In this document: positions 1-9,225 of the stretch, one piece after another
Layout of the letters: every line of letters begins with the position of its first letter
Numbering within the stretch: the stretch's first letter is position 1
Source: Thalassospira sp. MCCC 1A01148
Lineage (GTDB): Bacteria; Pseudomonadota; Alphaproteobacteria; Rhodospirillales; Thalassospiraceae
Length of the DNA stretch: 64,000 nt
Assembly: GCF_001613795.1 (NCBI RefSeq)
Contig: NZ_LPVZ01000018.1
Span: 1-64,000 of the forward strand
Direction: 5' to 3'
Program-made: the position numbers and the translations under genes
The notes under the pieces: generated by a model
Seen by the model: only the letters and a program-made list of their open reading frames with translations
The model's database searches: none
Told to the model about the DNA's origin: nothing

Positions 1-1146
1 GGTACCAACAGCTGCACGGGCACGCTGCAAGTCATCAATGGCGCGGGTCACAACTTCAACAGCATTCTGTGCACCAGCTGCGGTAGAGATTGCGTTTGCA
101 CCAAGATCACTAAGCGATTCCTGACCGGTACCACCAGTTCCAAGTGCGGCGGAATCAACCGCCGTCAGATCAATCGAAAGACGGTCGTTGGCAGTATTGC
201 CGCCGCCAACCTGGAATTCGATATTGGTCGCAAGCTGCTGCCCGCTATCGGCCGCCATTGTGACAGTTGTGTCGCTAACATCCACGCCGCCGCCGCCAAA
301 GTCGGTGCCCGAGCCAAAGTCACTGTCGCCCGAGTTGTCACCGGAAATGGTTGCAACCGTTGAGGAGAAGTTGGTGTTAACTGTGAAGGTCAGGCCGAGT
401 TCATCGAAGTTCAGCGTTGCGTTTTCACCTGCGCTAATTTCCGTGGTGCCACCGGTAGCATAGTCCGTGACATCAATCGATTGCGTCCGGTCATTCGCGC
501 CGCCACCATCAATGGTGCTGGACACAGTCATAATGACCTGGCCGCCCGCAGCATAGTTGATATTTACGGTGAATTGGCTGTCCGTAAGGTCTCCACCGGT
601 ATCTGTGTCGGTTGCCCAGTAGTTGTTGTCGGTAATGGCAAAGCCATCAAAGCCGAATGCCGGAACAAGGTCTTCGCCACCCTGGCCGGCAGCAAGGTCA
701 CCATATTCAATCGCAACGTCACCACCGTTGCCCAACAGCTGGATGCCGTTGAAGTTGGTAGAGGACGCGATACGGTCAATCTCGTCTCGCAGTTCGGTGA
801 ACTCGTCATTCAGGAAGCCGCGTTCGGTGTCAGACAGGTTGCCCGAGGATGCCTGAACCGCCAGGGTCTTCATCCGCACGAGAACATCATCAATGGTGGC
901 CATCCCGCCATCAGCGATCTGGAGCATCGAGTTGGCCTGGCCAACGTTGACGGTTGCGGTTTTAAGAGCCTGAGTGGTTGCGTTCAGACGTGCACCAATT
1001 GCCATGGATGCAGCATCGTCACGTGCCGAAACGACGCGCGTACCAGCAGACAGCTTGGATAGCGAACGGGTTGCCATCTCATCAGATGCAGTAAGGTTAC
1101 GGTGTGCAACGTTAGCTGCGTAGTTTGAAATAATATTGAGTGCCAT
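1..1146 (-). CDS. flagellin (first copy, 3' end cut by window edge)
   Basis: Filament subunit, exported by the flagellar type III system. 382 codons are visible from the ATG at 1146; the C-terminal end lies beyond position 1. The N-terminus (MALNIISNYAANVAHRNL) and the stretch NSMLQIADGGMATIDDVLVRMKTLAVQA are the conserved D0/D1 helices of flagellins. The visible part ends in the C-terminal D1 helix (AIDDLQRARA). It is a close paralogue of the complete flagellin at 1556-2905: the first 130 codons are almost identical and the middle differs. A strong terminator separates the copies, so this one should have its own promoter, although none is obvious. The leader RNA can form two small hairpins, one covering the ribosome binding site. 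Confidence 0.96.
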   Translation of the reverse strand, partial: MALNIISNYAANVAHRNLTASDEMATRSLSKLSAGTRVVSARDDAASMAIGARLNATTQALKTATVNVGQANSMLQIADGGMATIDDVLVRMKTLAVQASSGNLSDTERGFLNDEFTELRDEIDRIASSTNFNGIQLLGNGGDVAIEYGDLAAGQGGEDLVPAFGFDGFAITDNNYWATDTDTGGDLTDSQFTVNINYAAGGQVIMTVSSTIDGGGANDRTQSIDVTDYATGGTTEISAGENATLNFDELGLTFTVNTNFSSTVATISGDNSGDSDFGSGTDFGGGGVDVSDTTVTMAADSGQQLATNIEFQVGGGNTANDRLSIDLTAVDSAALGTGGTGQESLSDLGANAISTAAGAQNAVEVVTRAIDDLQRARAAVGT

Positions 1147-1555
1147 CGTTTGGATTCCTACTTGGAATGGGGCTACCAGAAGGTAGCGGTTCGGGTGCGC
1201 AGGAAGTTCATCATGAACAACCAGTAATTGCGAACTCCGCTTATTTGGCTATCGTGCAGGGACGATGTCAAAAGAAATTGCTTGGTAAATAAGAAAAATC
1301 TTACAAACCCTATGCGGGAGAGGTGGCCAAAATATGCAACCCAATTCGTAAGTATATGTTGAATTTTGCATATAGAGGCAATTTTAATAGCTAAGGAGAA
1401 GGCAAACAGTTTGAAAACAAACGATTCGCCTGCTGCGTTGGGCTGTTGGTTGAAGCGTCTTTGGTCGAGGCAGGGCACAGAGGCAAAAAGAAATGGCGGC
1501 AATCCTTGATTGCCGCCATTCGCCGCCGTGGCTGAGAGGTTTGGTTGGACTAAGC
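1147..1555. other. intergenic region between tandem flagellin genes
   Basis: About 409 bases hold the terminator of the upstream flagellin (1492-1520) and the promoter and leader region of the downstream one. On the minus strand the leader just before the start codon contains two short perfect inverted repeats (1172-1187 and 1154-1168). No open reading frame here has family-like content. No clear sigma-54 or sigma-28 sequence was found. Confidence 0.6.
1482..1520 (-). terminator. rho-independent terminator of the second flagellin gene
   Basis: A perfect 13-bp stem (arms 1492-1504 and 1508-1520, loop CTT). Read on the minus strand it is followed by TTTCTTTTTG (1491-1482). It lies 36 bases after the flagellin stop codon. 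Confidence 0.93.
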
Positions 1556-2905
1556 TTAGCCCTGAAGCAGACGCAACAGATTCTGCGGCATCTGGTTTGC
1601 CTGTGCAAGCATAGCCACACCCGATTGAACCAGGATCTGCTTGGAGGTGAAGTTGGTCATTTCTGCCGCAACGTCGAGGTCAAGCAATGTGGAGCGGGCC
1701 GACTCAGTGTTTTCCTGAGTGGATGCCAGGTTCTGTCCCGCGAAGTCCAGCCGGTTCTGGTATGTACCGATATTGGCGCGAGAGCGTTGCAAGTCATCAA
1801 TTGCTCGGCTGACAACTTCAACCGCACTTTGGGCGTTGGCCGCGGTGTCAATTGCGTTATCTGTAAGGTCGGCGATTGACGTTTGAGTGCCTGCAGACCC
1901 ACCGCCCAATGTATCTGAATCAACAGCTGTAAAGGAAATAGCAAGCCGGTCGTTCGCCGTATTGCCTGCGCCGACTTGGAAATCTACGGTTTGTTGTAGT
2001 TGCTGGCCATTGTCAGCTGCCATCGTGACAGTGTTGCCCGCGGCAGAGTCCAGGCCAGAGCCGTTGAAGTCGGTGTCGGTACCAAAGTCGGATGCGCCAG
2101 TGTTATCGCCCCGGATCACAGATACAGACTCAGAGAAGTTGGTATTGACCGTAAAGGTCAGGCCAAGTTCATCAAAGTTAAGCGTTGCATTGTCGCCGGC
2201 GCTGATCGCAGTCGTGCCACCCGTGCGGTAATCCGTAATATCGATTGACTGGGTTCGGTCAACTGCGCCATCAATCGTGCTGGTAACGGTCATGATAACC
2301 TGATCACCTGCGGCGTAATTGATGTTTACTTCGAAGTTGTTGTCCGTGACGCCATCATCGCCTGCGTCCGTCGCCCAATAATTGTTGTCAGTGATATTGA
2401 AGTTGTCAAAACCGTTAACTGGCACAAGGGCTTCGCCCCCACCGCCAGCCGCAAGGTCGTCGAACTCAAGGGCCACATCACCGCCATCACCAAGCAACTG
2501 AATACCGTTGAAGTTGGTGGAAGACGCGATACGATCAATCTCGTTGCGCAGTTGAACGAACTCATCATTCAGGAAGCCGCGTTCAGTGTCAGACAGGTTG
2601 CCCGAGGATGCCTGAACAGCAAGCGTTTTCATACGCACCAGGATGTTGTCGATCGTTGCCATGCCGCCATCGGCGATTTGCAGCATCGAGTTCGCCTGGC
2701 CAACGTTGACGGTTGCGGTCTTCAGGGCCTGTGTCGTTGCATTCAGACGCGCACCGATGGCCATGGACGCAGCATCATCACGTGCGGAAACAACACGGGT
2801 ACCAGACGAGAGTTTTGCAAGCGATCGTGTCGCCATCGTGTCCGAAGCAGTCAGGTTTCGATGGGCGACGTTCGCTGCATAGTTGGAAATAATATTAAGA
2901 GCCAT
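1556..2905 (-). CDS. flagellin (second copy, complete)
   Basis: Complete 449-residue flagellin, the filament protein. The N-terminal D0/D1 region is present, with the TRSLAKLSSGTRVVSARDDAA block at about residues 26-46. The central region (about 140-330) is variable and rich in Asp, Gly and Thr. The C-terminal D1/D0 helices end in MTNFTSKQILVQSGVAMLAQANQMPQNLLRLLQG. The start at 2905 is preceded by TAGGAGA. A consensus sigma-54 promoter lies 79-94 bases upstream and a strong terminator follows. It shares long near-identical stretches with the flagellin at 1-1146, which points to tandem duplication with a diverged surface domain. fliW lies directly upstream. Confidence 0.97.
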   Translation of the reverse strand: MALNIISNYAANVAHRNLTASDTMATRSLAKLSSGTRVVSARDDAASMAIGARLNATTQALKTATVNVGQANSMLQIADGGMATIDNILVRMKTLAVQASSGNLSDTERGFLNDEFVQLRNEIDRIASSTNFNGIQLLGDGGDVALEFDDLAAGGGGEALVPVNGFDNFNITDNNYWATDAGDDGVTDNNFEVNINYAAGDQVIMTVTSTIDGAVDRTQSIDITDYRTGGTTAISAGDNATLNFDELGLTFTVNTNFSESVSVIRGDNTGASDFGTDTDFNGSGLDSAAGNTVTMAADNGQQLQQTVDFQVGAGNTANDRLAISFTAVDSDTLGGGSAGTQTSIADLTDNAIDTAANAQSAVEVVSRAIDDLQRSRANIGTYQNRLDFAGQNLASTQENTESARSTLLDLDVAAEMTNFTSKQILVQSGVAMLAQANQMPQNLLRLLQG

Positions 2906-2983
2906 TTTATTTCTCCTACACGGATAAGAAAGAATGGCTCAGGCCATTCAATTCTTCGGCGACATTGCCTTGTGGGACACCAA

Positions 2984-2999
2984 AGCAACGCACGTGCCA
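2984..2999 (-). promoter_or_regulatory. sigma-54 promoter for the second flagellin
   Basis: Minus-strand reading TGGCACGTGCGTTGCT matches the full RpoN consensus TGGCACG-N4-TTGCW, with GG and GC ten bases apart. It sits between the fliW stop and the flagellin start, so transcription would begin around 2972. Confidence 0.93.
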
Positions 3000-3015
3000 A
3001 TATACTAGGCAAAAA

Positions 3016-3486
3016 TTACAGGTCGTGCTGCACAGAGTATTTTTCATTCGGCAAGATATGCTGCCAGGCAACCTGACGTGCCGTATCTACAAGAATAGGG
3101 GCGCGTAAATTCGTCGACATTGTAATGCCCTCACCACTGGGGGCGCTACGAATAGTGACAACCATCAGAATGGCCATGTCCGCACTGTCGATGGCGAGGC
3201 TTTTCTGCGCGGTCATCAAGTCTTTGTCTGCGTAAACGCCGCTTTCCATATTGTAGGGTGCGACAATGAAAGACAGGCTGGCATCCGTCAGGCTTTGATA
3301 AAGCTTGAACTGATCCAGTGACGTGTTGGGAATATTTGCCAGTCCGAAGACATGATGTTCAGGAAAGCCGAGAAGACCTACCGGCATATAAATGCCCTTG
3401 TCCCAGCTAAACTCGATGTCGCCGAAGCGTGTTTCCACGACAACGGATTCAGGTGTTTCATTTTCGGCGACGTTTTCGGTTTCCAT
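3016..3486 (-). CDS. fliW: flagellar assembly factor FliW
   Basis: 156 residues. FliW proteins bind flagellin and, in the other state, bind and inhibit CsrA, coupling flagellin translation to export. The family pattern is clear: TRFGDIEFSWDKGIYMPVGLLGFPEHHVF near residues 19-48 and NLRAPILVDTARQVAWQHIL near 125-145. The gene lies between flgL and the flagellin gene, and csrA is in the same island (29,969-30,253). About 100 bases separate it from the flgL stop, so it may belong to the flgI-flgL transcript or have its own promoter. Confidence 0.93.
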   Translation of the reverse strand: METENVAENETPESVVVETRFGDIEFSWDKGIYMPVGLLGFPEHHVFGLANIPNTSLDQFKLYQSLTDASLSFIVAPYNMESGVYADKDLMTAQKSLAIDSADMAILMVVTIRSAPSGEGITMSTNLRAPILVDTARQVAWQHILPNEKYSVQHDL

Positions 3487-3585
3487 TCCCGCAATTCTCC
3501 GACGGTCGAAAGGTTCTGTCCTGGATACTACTTAAAGTATCATTCTGACAAAACGGTTAATGACGCAATACTATCTATATCACAA

Positions 3586-4815
3586 TCAACGCAAATAGTT
3601 AGCCAAAGATAAATCTGCGGCGCGCGAGATGGAAATAAAACTGGCCTGCAAGGCTGTTTCGTACTGGGTCAATTCCGCAAGCGTCAGAGGCACATCGACG
3701 GTTTCAATGTCGCTGATCGCCTGGGCCGCAAAAACCTTGAAGTCCTGATGGCGTTCTTCAAAACGTTCGACATTGGCAATATCAAGGCCAATTTGCCCCT
3801 GAACGTTGGGAAGATCATTGATGGCATCATTGATAAAGCCAAGGGCGGTAGAGAGCGCGTCCTGATTCTCAGTGCTTGCGGCAATGCCAAGACCCTGTAT
3901 CAGCTGCTGGAAAGCCGGATTTTCCGCCAGAATGCCATAGGACACATCGTATTGCTCATCGACGCGCAGTTCCATGATCTGGTGGTCGCCCATGTAATAG
4001 TCGGCGTCCGGACGTGGATTGCCGATTTTTTCCATGCCGAGCTTAGAGAGAAAATCACCTGTACCGGTTTCGGTAATGGTGATCGAGCCATTGCCGACAT
4101 TTTCAATGTTCAGCAGGGGTGTTCCCTCACCACCGAGACCTCGCAGTGATGCCATTGCACGGTTCGTCGTGACATTGTTGATGCTGTTCATGATGTCGCC
4201 GACGGTATCGCCAGTGGTGTAGCCAACTGTCGAAGTCGAACTGTTGCCATCTACGTCGGTGCTGACGATCTGGATGGTTCCATTTGCCGTGACGCCCAGT
4301 GATGCAAGGGTCGCGCCTGTGGTAACGGACGTGCCAAGTTCGCTCATATAGTTGTCCGGCGCCCCGATCTTTTCAATATCGACGGCAGGTTCTTCAGAGC
4401 GTCCTCCTGCAAAAAGGTAACGTCCGTCAAGGTTTGTATTGAGCAGATTGGCAATCTGTTGAAGGGCCTGATTGGCTTCCTCGCGAATGTTGACATCGTC
4501 GGCCTGTTGCGCCGAGCTGGCCTGAATCATCAATGTCTTCATCTGGGTCGCGATGGTCAGCATGCTATCGACAGCTGTTTCCATGCTTTGCAGGCGCAAT
4601 TTCCCCTGCGTTGTATTGCGCAGGTACTGTTCCGTGCGGGTATATTCGCCTTCAAGATTGAGCAGGCGTTGCGTACTATCTGCTATCCCGGCGTAATTGC
4701 GCGACTTATAGCCACTCGACGCCTGATTTTGAAGGTCGGTTACACGCGCTGCGTTCCGGAGTGCAAGGTCCGAAAGCAATGTGTGGTTCGTATATGTAGC
4801 GACACGCGTTACCAT
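3586..4815 (-). CDS. flgL: flagellar hook-filament junction protein FlgL
   Basis: 409 residues, flagellin-like hook-associated protein 3. The N-terminal helix (TYTNHTLLSDLALRNAARVTDLQNQASSGYKSRNYAGI) and the LDGRYLFAGG motif near residue 130 are typical of FlgL. The C-terminal helix ends LQASFISISRAADLSLANYLR. It lies 27 bases after flgK as the last gene of the flgI-flgJ-flgN-flgK-flgL run, the usual order for hook-filament junction genes. Confidence 0.93.
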   Translation of the reverse strand: MVTRVATYTNHTLLSDLALRNAARVTDLQNQASSGYKSRNYAGIADSTQRLLNLEGEYTRTEQYLRNTTQGKLRLQSMETAVDSMLTIATQMKTLMIQASSAQQADDVNIREEANQALQQIANLLNTNLDGRYLFAGGRSEEPAVDIEKIGAPDNYMSELGTSVTTGATLASLGVTANGTIQIVSTDVDGNSSTSTVGYTTGDTVGDIMNSINNVTTNRAMASLRGLGGEGTPLLNIENVGNGSITITETGTGDFLSKLGMEKIGNPRPDADYYMGDHQIMELRVDEQYDVSYGILAENPAFQQLIQGLGIAASTENQDALSTALGFINDAINDLPNVQGQIGLDIANVERFEERHQDFKVFAAQAISDIETVDVPLTLAELTQYETALQASFISISRAADLSLANYLR

Positions 4816-4842
4816 GACAGCCTCACTTTACAAGCTTGCAGT

Positions 4843-7254
4843 TTAAACTGCATTGAGCAATGCATCAAACATTTCATCAACCGTGGAAATTACCCGTGCG
4901 GTTGCGGTGTAGGCGCGCTGAAAAACAACCAGATCAGACATTTCTTCATCCAGGTTGACACCAGCTTCGTTCTGAATGCGCGTGCTGAGGTCAACGACCA
5001 GATTGTTCTGGAAGTCAAAAGAGCTCTCGGCAACGCGGGTCTTGGTTGCAGCGGTTGCAACGATGCCGGCGGCATAATCGGTCAAGGACGTGCGTTCACC
5101 TGACAGGCCATCAGTTGCTTCGAAATCAATGTCCGAACGTTCAAAGGCATTACTGATCGAATTGGCGGCACTGTTGTCGCCCTCATGCACCCCGAAATTG
5201 ATCCCAAGGCCAAGAATGGTCGTCAGTGCATCCGCATTGGGAAGCCCGTCATCACTGAAATAGAAGGGGTCGCCATCGGCATCGATCACGTGCAGTTTGT
5301 AGCCGCCAAGCTGACTGTCGAACTTGACTTCGGCAGTTATGTTGTTGTCGGTCATGGTTGCACTGTTGTTGATCGCGTCCGCGATATCCTGCAGCGAAGT
5401 GTTGGTGTCATAATTGATGTTAACATCCGTGAAATTGCCACTCACGGTCAGGGTGTAATTCAGCGGCGGGGGCGTGGTCGGCCCCAGGCCGTTAATGGCA
5501 GCGTCAGGATCAATGACTGCTGTTGACGTATTGTAGGTATCTGCGTTGAGCTGCCCACGCACGATCCTGGATGGGTCATTCTGGATCGCGGCGGCAACGT
5601 TCATGTTACCCGACAGGGACGGGCGGTCCTCGGTGAAGCCGATCTTCGAGGACATCGTCCCCGAATCATTGATCGTCAGGTTTGCGTTATATTCAACGAC
5701 CAGACGATAGCGATTGCCGTCTTCAACAATGAACGCTGCTTCTTCAGACGCAGCAGCAGTCATGCCTGCACCCTGAAGTGCTGTACGAATGCTATCGCGC
5801 ACGTCTTCAAGTGAATCAGTCGCTGTATAGTTGACAGTAATGCCGGCCCCGGCCAGCACCCCGGTGCCCGCGCTGATGGTAAAGGAGCTTGCCGTAACGC
5901 CCAGTGCGTCGGTTGAGCTGCTTTGCGGCGCAGAGGTCATCGTGTCGGACCGTTTGGTGGTCGCGATGAAATCATTCAGACCAAAATAGTGCGATGCGCC
6001 CTGCTGGCGGCCGTCGCTTAGCGTGATCTGGCTGTCGAGTTCGTTGATGGCCACACGGTTACCGTCCTGGCCTTCGATTACGAGCCGGTCATCAACCAGC
6101 GATGCGGTCAGATAAGAACTCGCATCCGATGCGTTAATTGCGTCAACAATACCCTGAACGGTCGCCGGGGTGGTTGGCAGTTCGATATCGGCCCAGCTGT
6201 CGGTTGCAACAAGGTCGCCATTCTGATCAAGGGCGGCGACGCGAAATGCACCGGTTGCAGTCAGTGGGTCACTGCCAGCGACTGTACGTGTACCTGAAAG
6301 GTTGGCTGGTGGCGGGAATGAGGTACCCTTGTTGTGTTCCTCATTGATGGCATCGCGCAGTTCGCCAGCCAGCTCGTTGATCTGGTCATTCAGTGCCGGA
6401 ATTTCGGAATCGCGCATCTCAAACAAGCCCTTGAGCGTGCCCGTACGCAATGTATCGGTGATGTCTTCACCGTCAAGCGAGACACCCGAACCACCTGTGC
6501 CCGGTTCAAAACCGGCAGTCTGGGTGAAGCTCAGCGAATTCGGTGTGCGGTCCAAAAGCGTGTTCGCACCTGCCGCCGAGTAAACGACAATCGAACCGTC
6601 ACTGCGGCTAAACGTGGTGATGTCGATGATCTTCGAAAGTTCGTTCAGTTTCTGGTCGCGCTGATCCTCGAGCTCCGTGGTCGGTTGCTCAAGGTTATTC
6701 AGACGGATGATGCCACTGTTAAGTTCCGAGATCTGTGTGAGCAGCGTGTTGGCAGTATTCACTTCGTCTGTGATCTGGTCGTCAATGTCGTCACGCAGAT
6801 CCTGAAGCTGGCTTGAGAGCTTCTCGAAAGATTCCATGACCTGGATCGCACTTTCGATGGCTTCGATGCGTGGCGAATTCTGATCCGGCGTCACACCAAG
6901 CTGTTCGAATGCATCGGCCAGATCATTGATGCGCTGACTGATCGCAGCATCAGATTGGGTCGTGCCAAACAGCGTCTGAATACGCTGGAAAAACTCGTAA
7001 CGGGCTTCTTCGCGGCCGGCTTTACCCAGTTCGCCGCGCATTTCACGTACCAGGCCCTCATTGACGTTGCGATAGATGTCGGCAACCTGAGAACCAGCAC
7101 CGATACCGTCCAGCGTCAGGGTTTCCTGACCGGCGATCTTTTTGGAATAGCCCTCTGTGTTCACGTTCGAAATGTTCGATGACGTGATCGCAATACGGGC
7201 CTGTGCCGTGTTAAGGCCGGAGATCGCAGTATTGAGTGCCTGAGTAAGTGACAT
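4843..7254 (-). CDS. flgK: flagellar hook-associated protein FlgK
   Basis: 803 residues. FlgK (HAP1) joins hook and filament. The N-terminal rod/hook motif is SLTQALNTAISGLNTAQARIAITSSNISNVNTEGY, and the C-terminal motif is GVNLDEEMSDLVVFQRAYTATARVISTVDEMFDALL. The protein is about 250 residues longer than the enteric form (547 residues). The extra length is in the central region (about 300-680), which is rich in Thr, Asp and Asn and probably surface exposed. It lies 17 bases after the FlgN-like gene, its likely export chaperone. Confidence 0.95.
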   Translation of the reverse strand: MSLTQALNTAISGLNTAQARIAITSSNISNVNTEGYSKKIAGQETLTLDGIGAGSQVADIYRNVNEGLVREMRGELGKAGREEARYEFFQRIQTLFGTTQSDAAISQRINDLADAFEQLGVTPDQNSPRIEAIESAIQVMESFEKLSSQLQDLRDDIDDQITDEVNTANTLLTQISELNSGIIRLNNLEQPTTELEDQRDQKLNELSKIIDITTFSRSDGSIVVYSAAGANTLLDRTPNSLSFTQTAGFEPGTGGSGVSLDGEDITDTLRTGTLKGLFEMRDSEIPALNDQINELAGELRDAINEEHNKGTSFPPPANLSGTRTVAGSDPLTATGAFRVAALDQNGDLVATDSWADIELPTTPATVQGIVDAINASDASSYLTASLVDDRLVIEGQDGNRVAINELDSQITLSDGRQQGASHYFGLNDFIATTKRSDTMTSAPQSSSTDALGVTASSFTISAGTGVLAGAGITVNYTATDSLEDVRDSIRTALQGAGMTAAASEEAAFIVEDGNRYRLVVEYNANLTINDSGTMSSKIGFTEDRPSLSGNMNVAAAIQNDPSRIVRGQLNADTYNTSTAVIDPDAAINGLGPTTPPPLNYTLTVSGNFTDVNINYDTNTSLQDIADAINNSATMTDNNITAEVKFDSQLGGYKLHVIDADGDPFYFSDDGLPNADALTTILGLGINFGVHEGDNSAANSISNAFERSDIDFEATDGLSGERTSLTDYAAGIVATAATKTRVAESSFDFQNNLVVDLSTRIQNEAGVNLDEEMSDLVVFQRAYTATARVISTVDEMFDALLNAV

Positions 7255-7271
7255 GATACTTGCCTTTACCC

Positions 7272-7739
7272 TTAAAGCGTTTCGTTGACGCTATAGGCGC
7301 CACCGGATTTGTTGATCGTGCGACCATAACCGCCAAGCGATGCCTTGCTGGTTTTCGCCGCGCGGTTATAGGTGGTGCATTCTTCCTTGGACTTTTCATT
7401 AACCGCGCGCACGATGGCCTGAACCACACGTTCGTTGGTTTCCTTGGCCGCCATAAGGGTGGACATGTTGCGTCTTGCGGTTTCCTGGAACTCGGCCTGC
7501 AGTTCGCGCAGTTCTTCACGTTCCTCTTCGGACAGAGCGCGAAGCTCTTCGCCACGGCTGCGCAGTTTTACGACAAGTTGTTCGTACTGCATCGACAGGG
7601 CAGATTTTTCCGACAGGAATTGCTCATATTCGGCTGATGTAAGACTGCGAAGTTCGCTCGACTCACGTTCCAGCAGGGACATAAGGTCATAAGTGACGCT
7701 TTTAAGTTCGGTAACCAGCTCTTCGGTCGTCATTTTCAT
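7272..7739 (-). CDS. flgN: FlgN-like flagellar export chaperone
   Basis: 155 residues, mostly helical with long charged coiled-coil stretches (residues 5-110). It is recognised mainly by its layout and position: FlgN proteins are small helical chaperones for FlgK and FlgL and are encoded next to them, as here. The start ATG overlaps the flgJ stop by four bases (ATGA), so the two are probably translationally coupled. Sequence conservation in this family is weak, so the name rests partly on context. Confidence 0.78.
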   Translation of the reverse strand: MKMTTEELVTELKSVTYDLMSLLERESSELRSLTSAEYEQFLSEKSALSMQYEQLVVKLRSRGEELRALSEEEREELRELQAEFQETARRNMSTLMAAKETNERVVQAIVRAVNEKSKEECTTYNRAAKTSKASLGGYGRTINKSGGAYSVNETL

Positions 7740-8083
7740 CCCTCCTGGACTTTGAGGATTTCGCGGGTAACGGCATCTGCAATTCCGATGCCACCAGCGC
7801 GGGTCATTTCTTTGGCGTATTCGTCAACCAGCATGGAACGCATCATCGTTTCGCCATGCCCGCCGCCAAACATTTCGTTGGTTTCAATCCCGGAGAACAT
7901 GTGGCTCAGCATTTGACCGAGAAACATTGATTCAAATTCTTCGCCGGCCTTGCGCGCCTGTTCTTCGGTTTTGATATGGCCATCGGTGAGTGAATTCATC
8001 CGGGCTGTGATATTGTTTTGTTTGCCGTACTGTGCGCTTGCCTGTGCCTGCGCCATCAGTGCTGCGGTGCCGTCGGTCATCAT
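7736..8083 (-). CDS. flgJ: rod-binding protein, FlgJ N-terminal domain type
   Basis: 115 residues covering only the rod-capping domain. The core ARKAGEEFESMFLGQMLSHMFSG...GGHGETMMRSMLVDEYAKEM is the rod-binding signature. The C-terminal muramidase domain of enteric FlgJ is absent, as is usual in alphaproteobacteria, where a separate lytic enzyme clears the peptidoglycan. The start lies at the flgI stop (shared position 8083) and the end overlaps flgN by four bases. Confidence 0.9.
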   Translation of the reverse strand: MMTDGTAALMAQAQASAQYGKQNNITARMNSLTDGHIKTEEQARKAGEEFESMFLGQMLSHMFSGIETNEMFGGGHGETMMRSMLVDEYAKEMTRAGGIGIADAVTREILKVQEG

Positions 8084-9225
8084 TACATCACCTCGATTTC
8101 AGCCTGCAGCGCGCCAGACGTTTTGATTGCCTGAAGGATCGTGATCATGTCGCGCGGACCAACGCCAAGACTGTTGAGACCGTTGACCAATTCCTGCAGG
8201 CTGACGCCACCATCCATGATACCCAGCTGGTTGTCTTCGCCTTCATCGACTTCGATGTTGGTGCGGTCGACAACCTCGGTTGTGCCTGCCTGCGCAAAAG
8301 GCGAGGGCTGCGATACCTGCGGGGTTTCCGTAACACGGATCGTCAGGTTGCCCTGGGCAATTGCAACACGATTGATGCGGACATTTTCCCCCATGACAAT
8401 CGTGCCGGTGTTTTCGTCAATCACGACACGTGCGATCTGATCCGGCTCGACGCGAAGCTGTTCGACATCGGTCAGAAGAGCGACGATGTTCTGATTGTAG
8501 CGTTCCGGGATGCTCAGACGCACCGTCCCCGGATCGCTCGGGCGGGCCGCGACTTCACCCAGATAGGCATTAATTGCTTCTGAAATACGGCGTGCGGTGG
8601 TGAAATCAGGGTTACGCAAGACAACCGACATGTCCTGCATGGAATTCAGGTTAAAGTCGATTTCGCGTTCGACGATACCGCCATTGGCAATACGTGCCGA
8701 GGTCGGAACGCCTTTGACGATTGTTTCTGCATTACCACCGGCCGAGAAACCACCAACAGCAAGGTTGCCCTGGGCAACGGCGTAGACTTCGCCGTCTGCG
8801 CCGACCATCGGGGTTACCAGCAACGTGCCGCCCTGCAGGCTTTCTGCAGTGCCGATTGCACTGATATTCACGTCAATCCGTGACCCCTGACGCGAAAATG
8901 GCGGCAGGGTTGCGGTTGCCATGACCGCAGCAATGTTATCGGATTCCAGATCTTCGATCTGATCGCGGACGTTAATGCCAAGGCGCTCAAGCATCGCGAC
9001 CATGCTTTGACGGGTAAATTCTGCATCGCCCAGGTCATCGCCGGTGCCGTTCAGGCCAACCACAAGGCCATAGCCAACCAGCATGTTGTCACGCACGCCT
9101 TCAAAATCGGCGATATCCTTGATGCGCGACTGTGCATGTGCAGGGCCAAGCTGCGTCAGGGCAAGCATTCCCAGCGTGAGCGTAACGGCCGCTTTTTGCG
9201 CTATTTTGCCAAGACCTGTGATCAT
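8083..9225 (-). CDS. flgI: flagellar P-ring protein FlgI
   Basis: 380 residues from the ATG at 9225. That start is preferred over the longer frame to 9567 because it gives a signal peptide (ITGLGKIAQKAAVTLTLG...GPAHAQ) and has GGAAGTAAG upstream; the extension has no family-like content. The mature protein begins SRIKDIADFEGVRDNMLVGYGLVVGLNGTGD, the strongly conserved FlgI N-terminus. FlgI forms the periplasmic P-ring around the rod. It is first gene of the flgI-flgJ-flgN-flgK-flgL operon behind a sigma-54 promoter about 83 bases upstream. Confidence 0.96.
   Translation of the reverse strand: MITGLGKIAQKAAVTLTLGMLALTQLGPAHAQSRIKDIADFEGVRDNMLVGYGLVVGLNGTGDDLGDAEFTRQSMVAMLERLGINVRDQIEDLESDNIAAVMATATLPPFSRQGSRIDVNISAIGTAESLQGGTLLVTPMVGADGEVYAVAQGNLAVGGFSAGGNAETIVKGVPTSARIANGGIVEREIDFNLNSMQDMSVVLRNPDFTTARRISEAINAYLGEVAARPSDPGTVRLSIPERYNQNIVALLTDVEQLRVEPDQIARVVIDENTGTIVMGENVRINRVAIAQGNLTIRVTETPQVSQPSPFAQAGTTEVVDRTNIEVDEGEDNQLGIMDGGVSLQELVNGLNSLGVGPRDMITILQAIKTSGALQAEIEVM

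Noticed and set aside
1313-1330. Possible sigma-54 site before the first flagellin (minus strand TGGCC...CGCA)
   Set aside because: GG and GC are eleven bases apart and the -24 element has an extra C, so it does not satisfy the rule.
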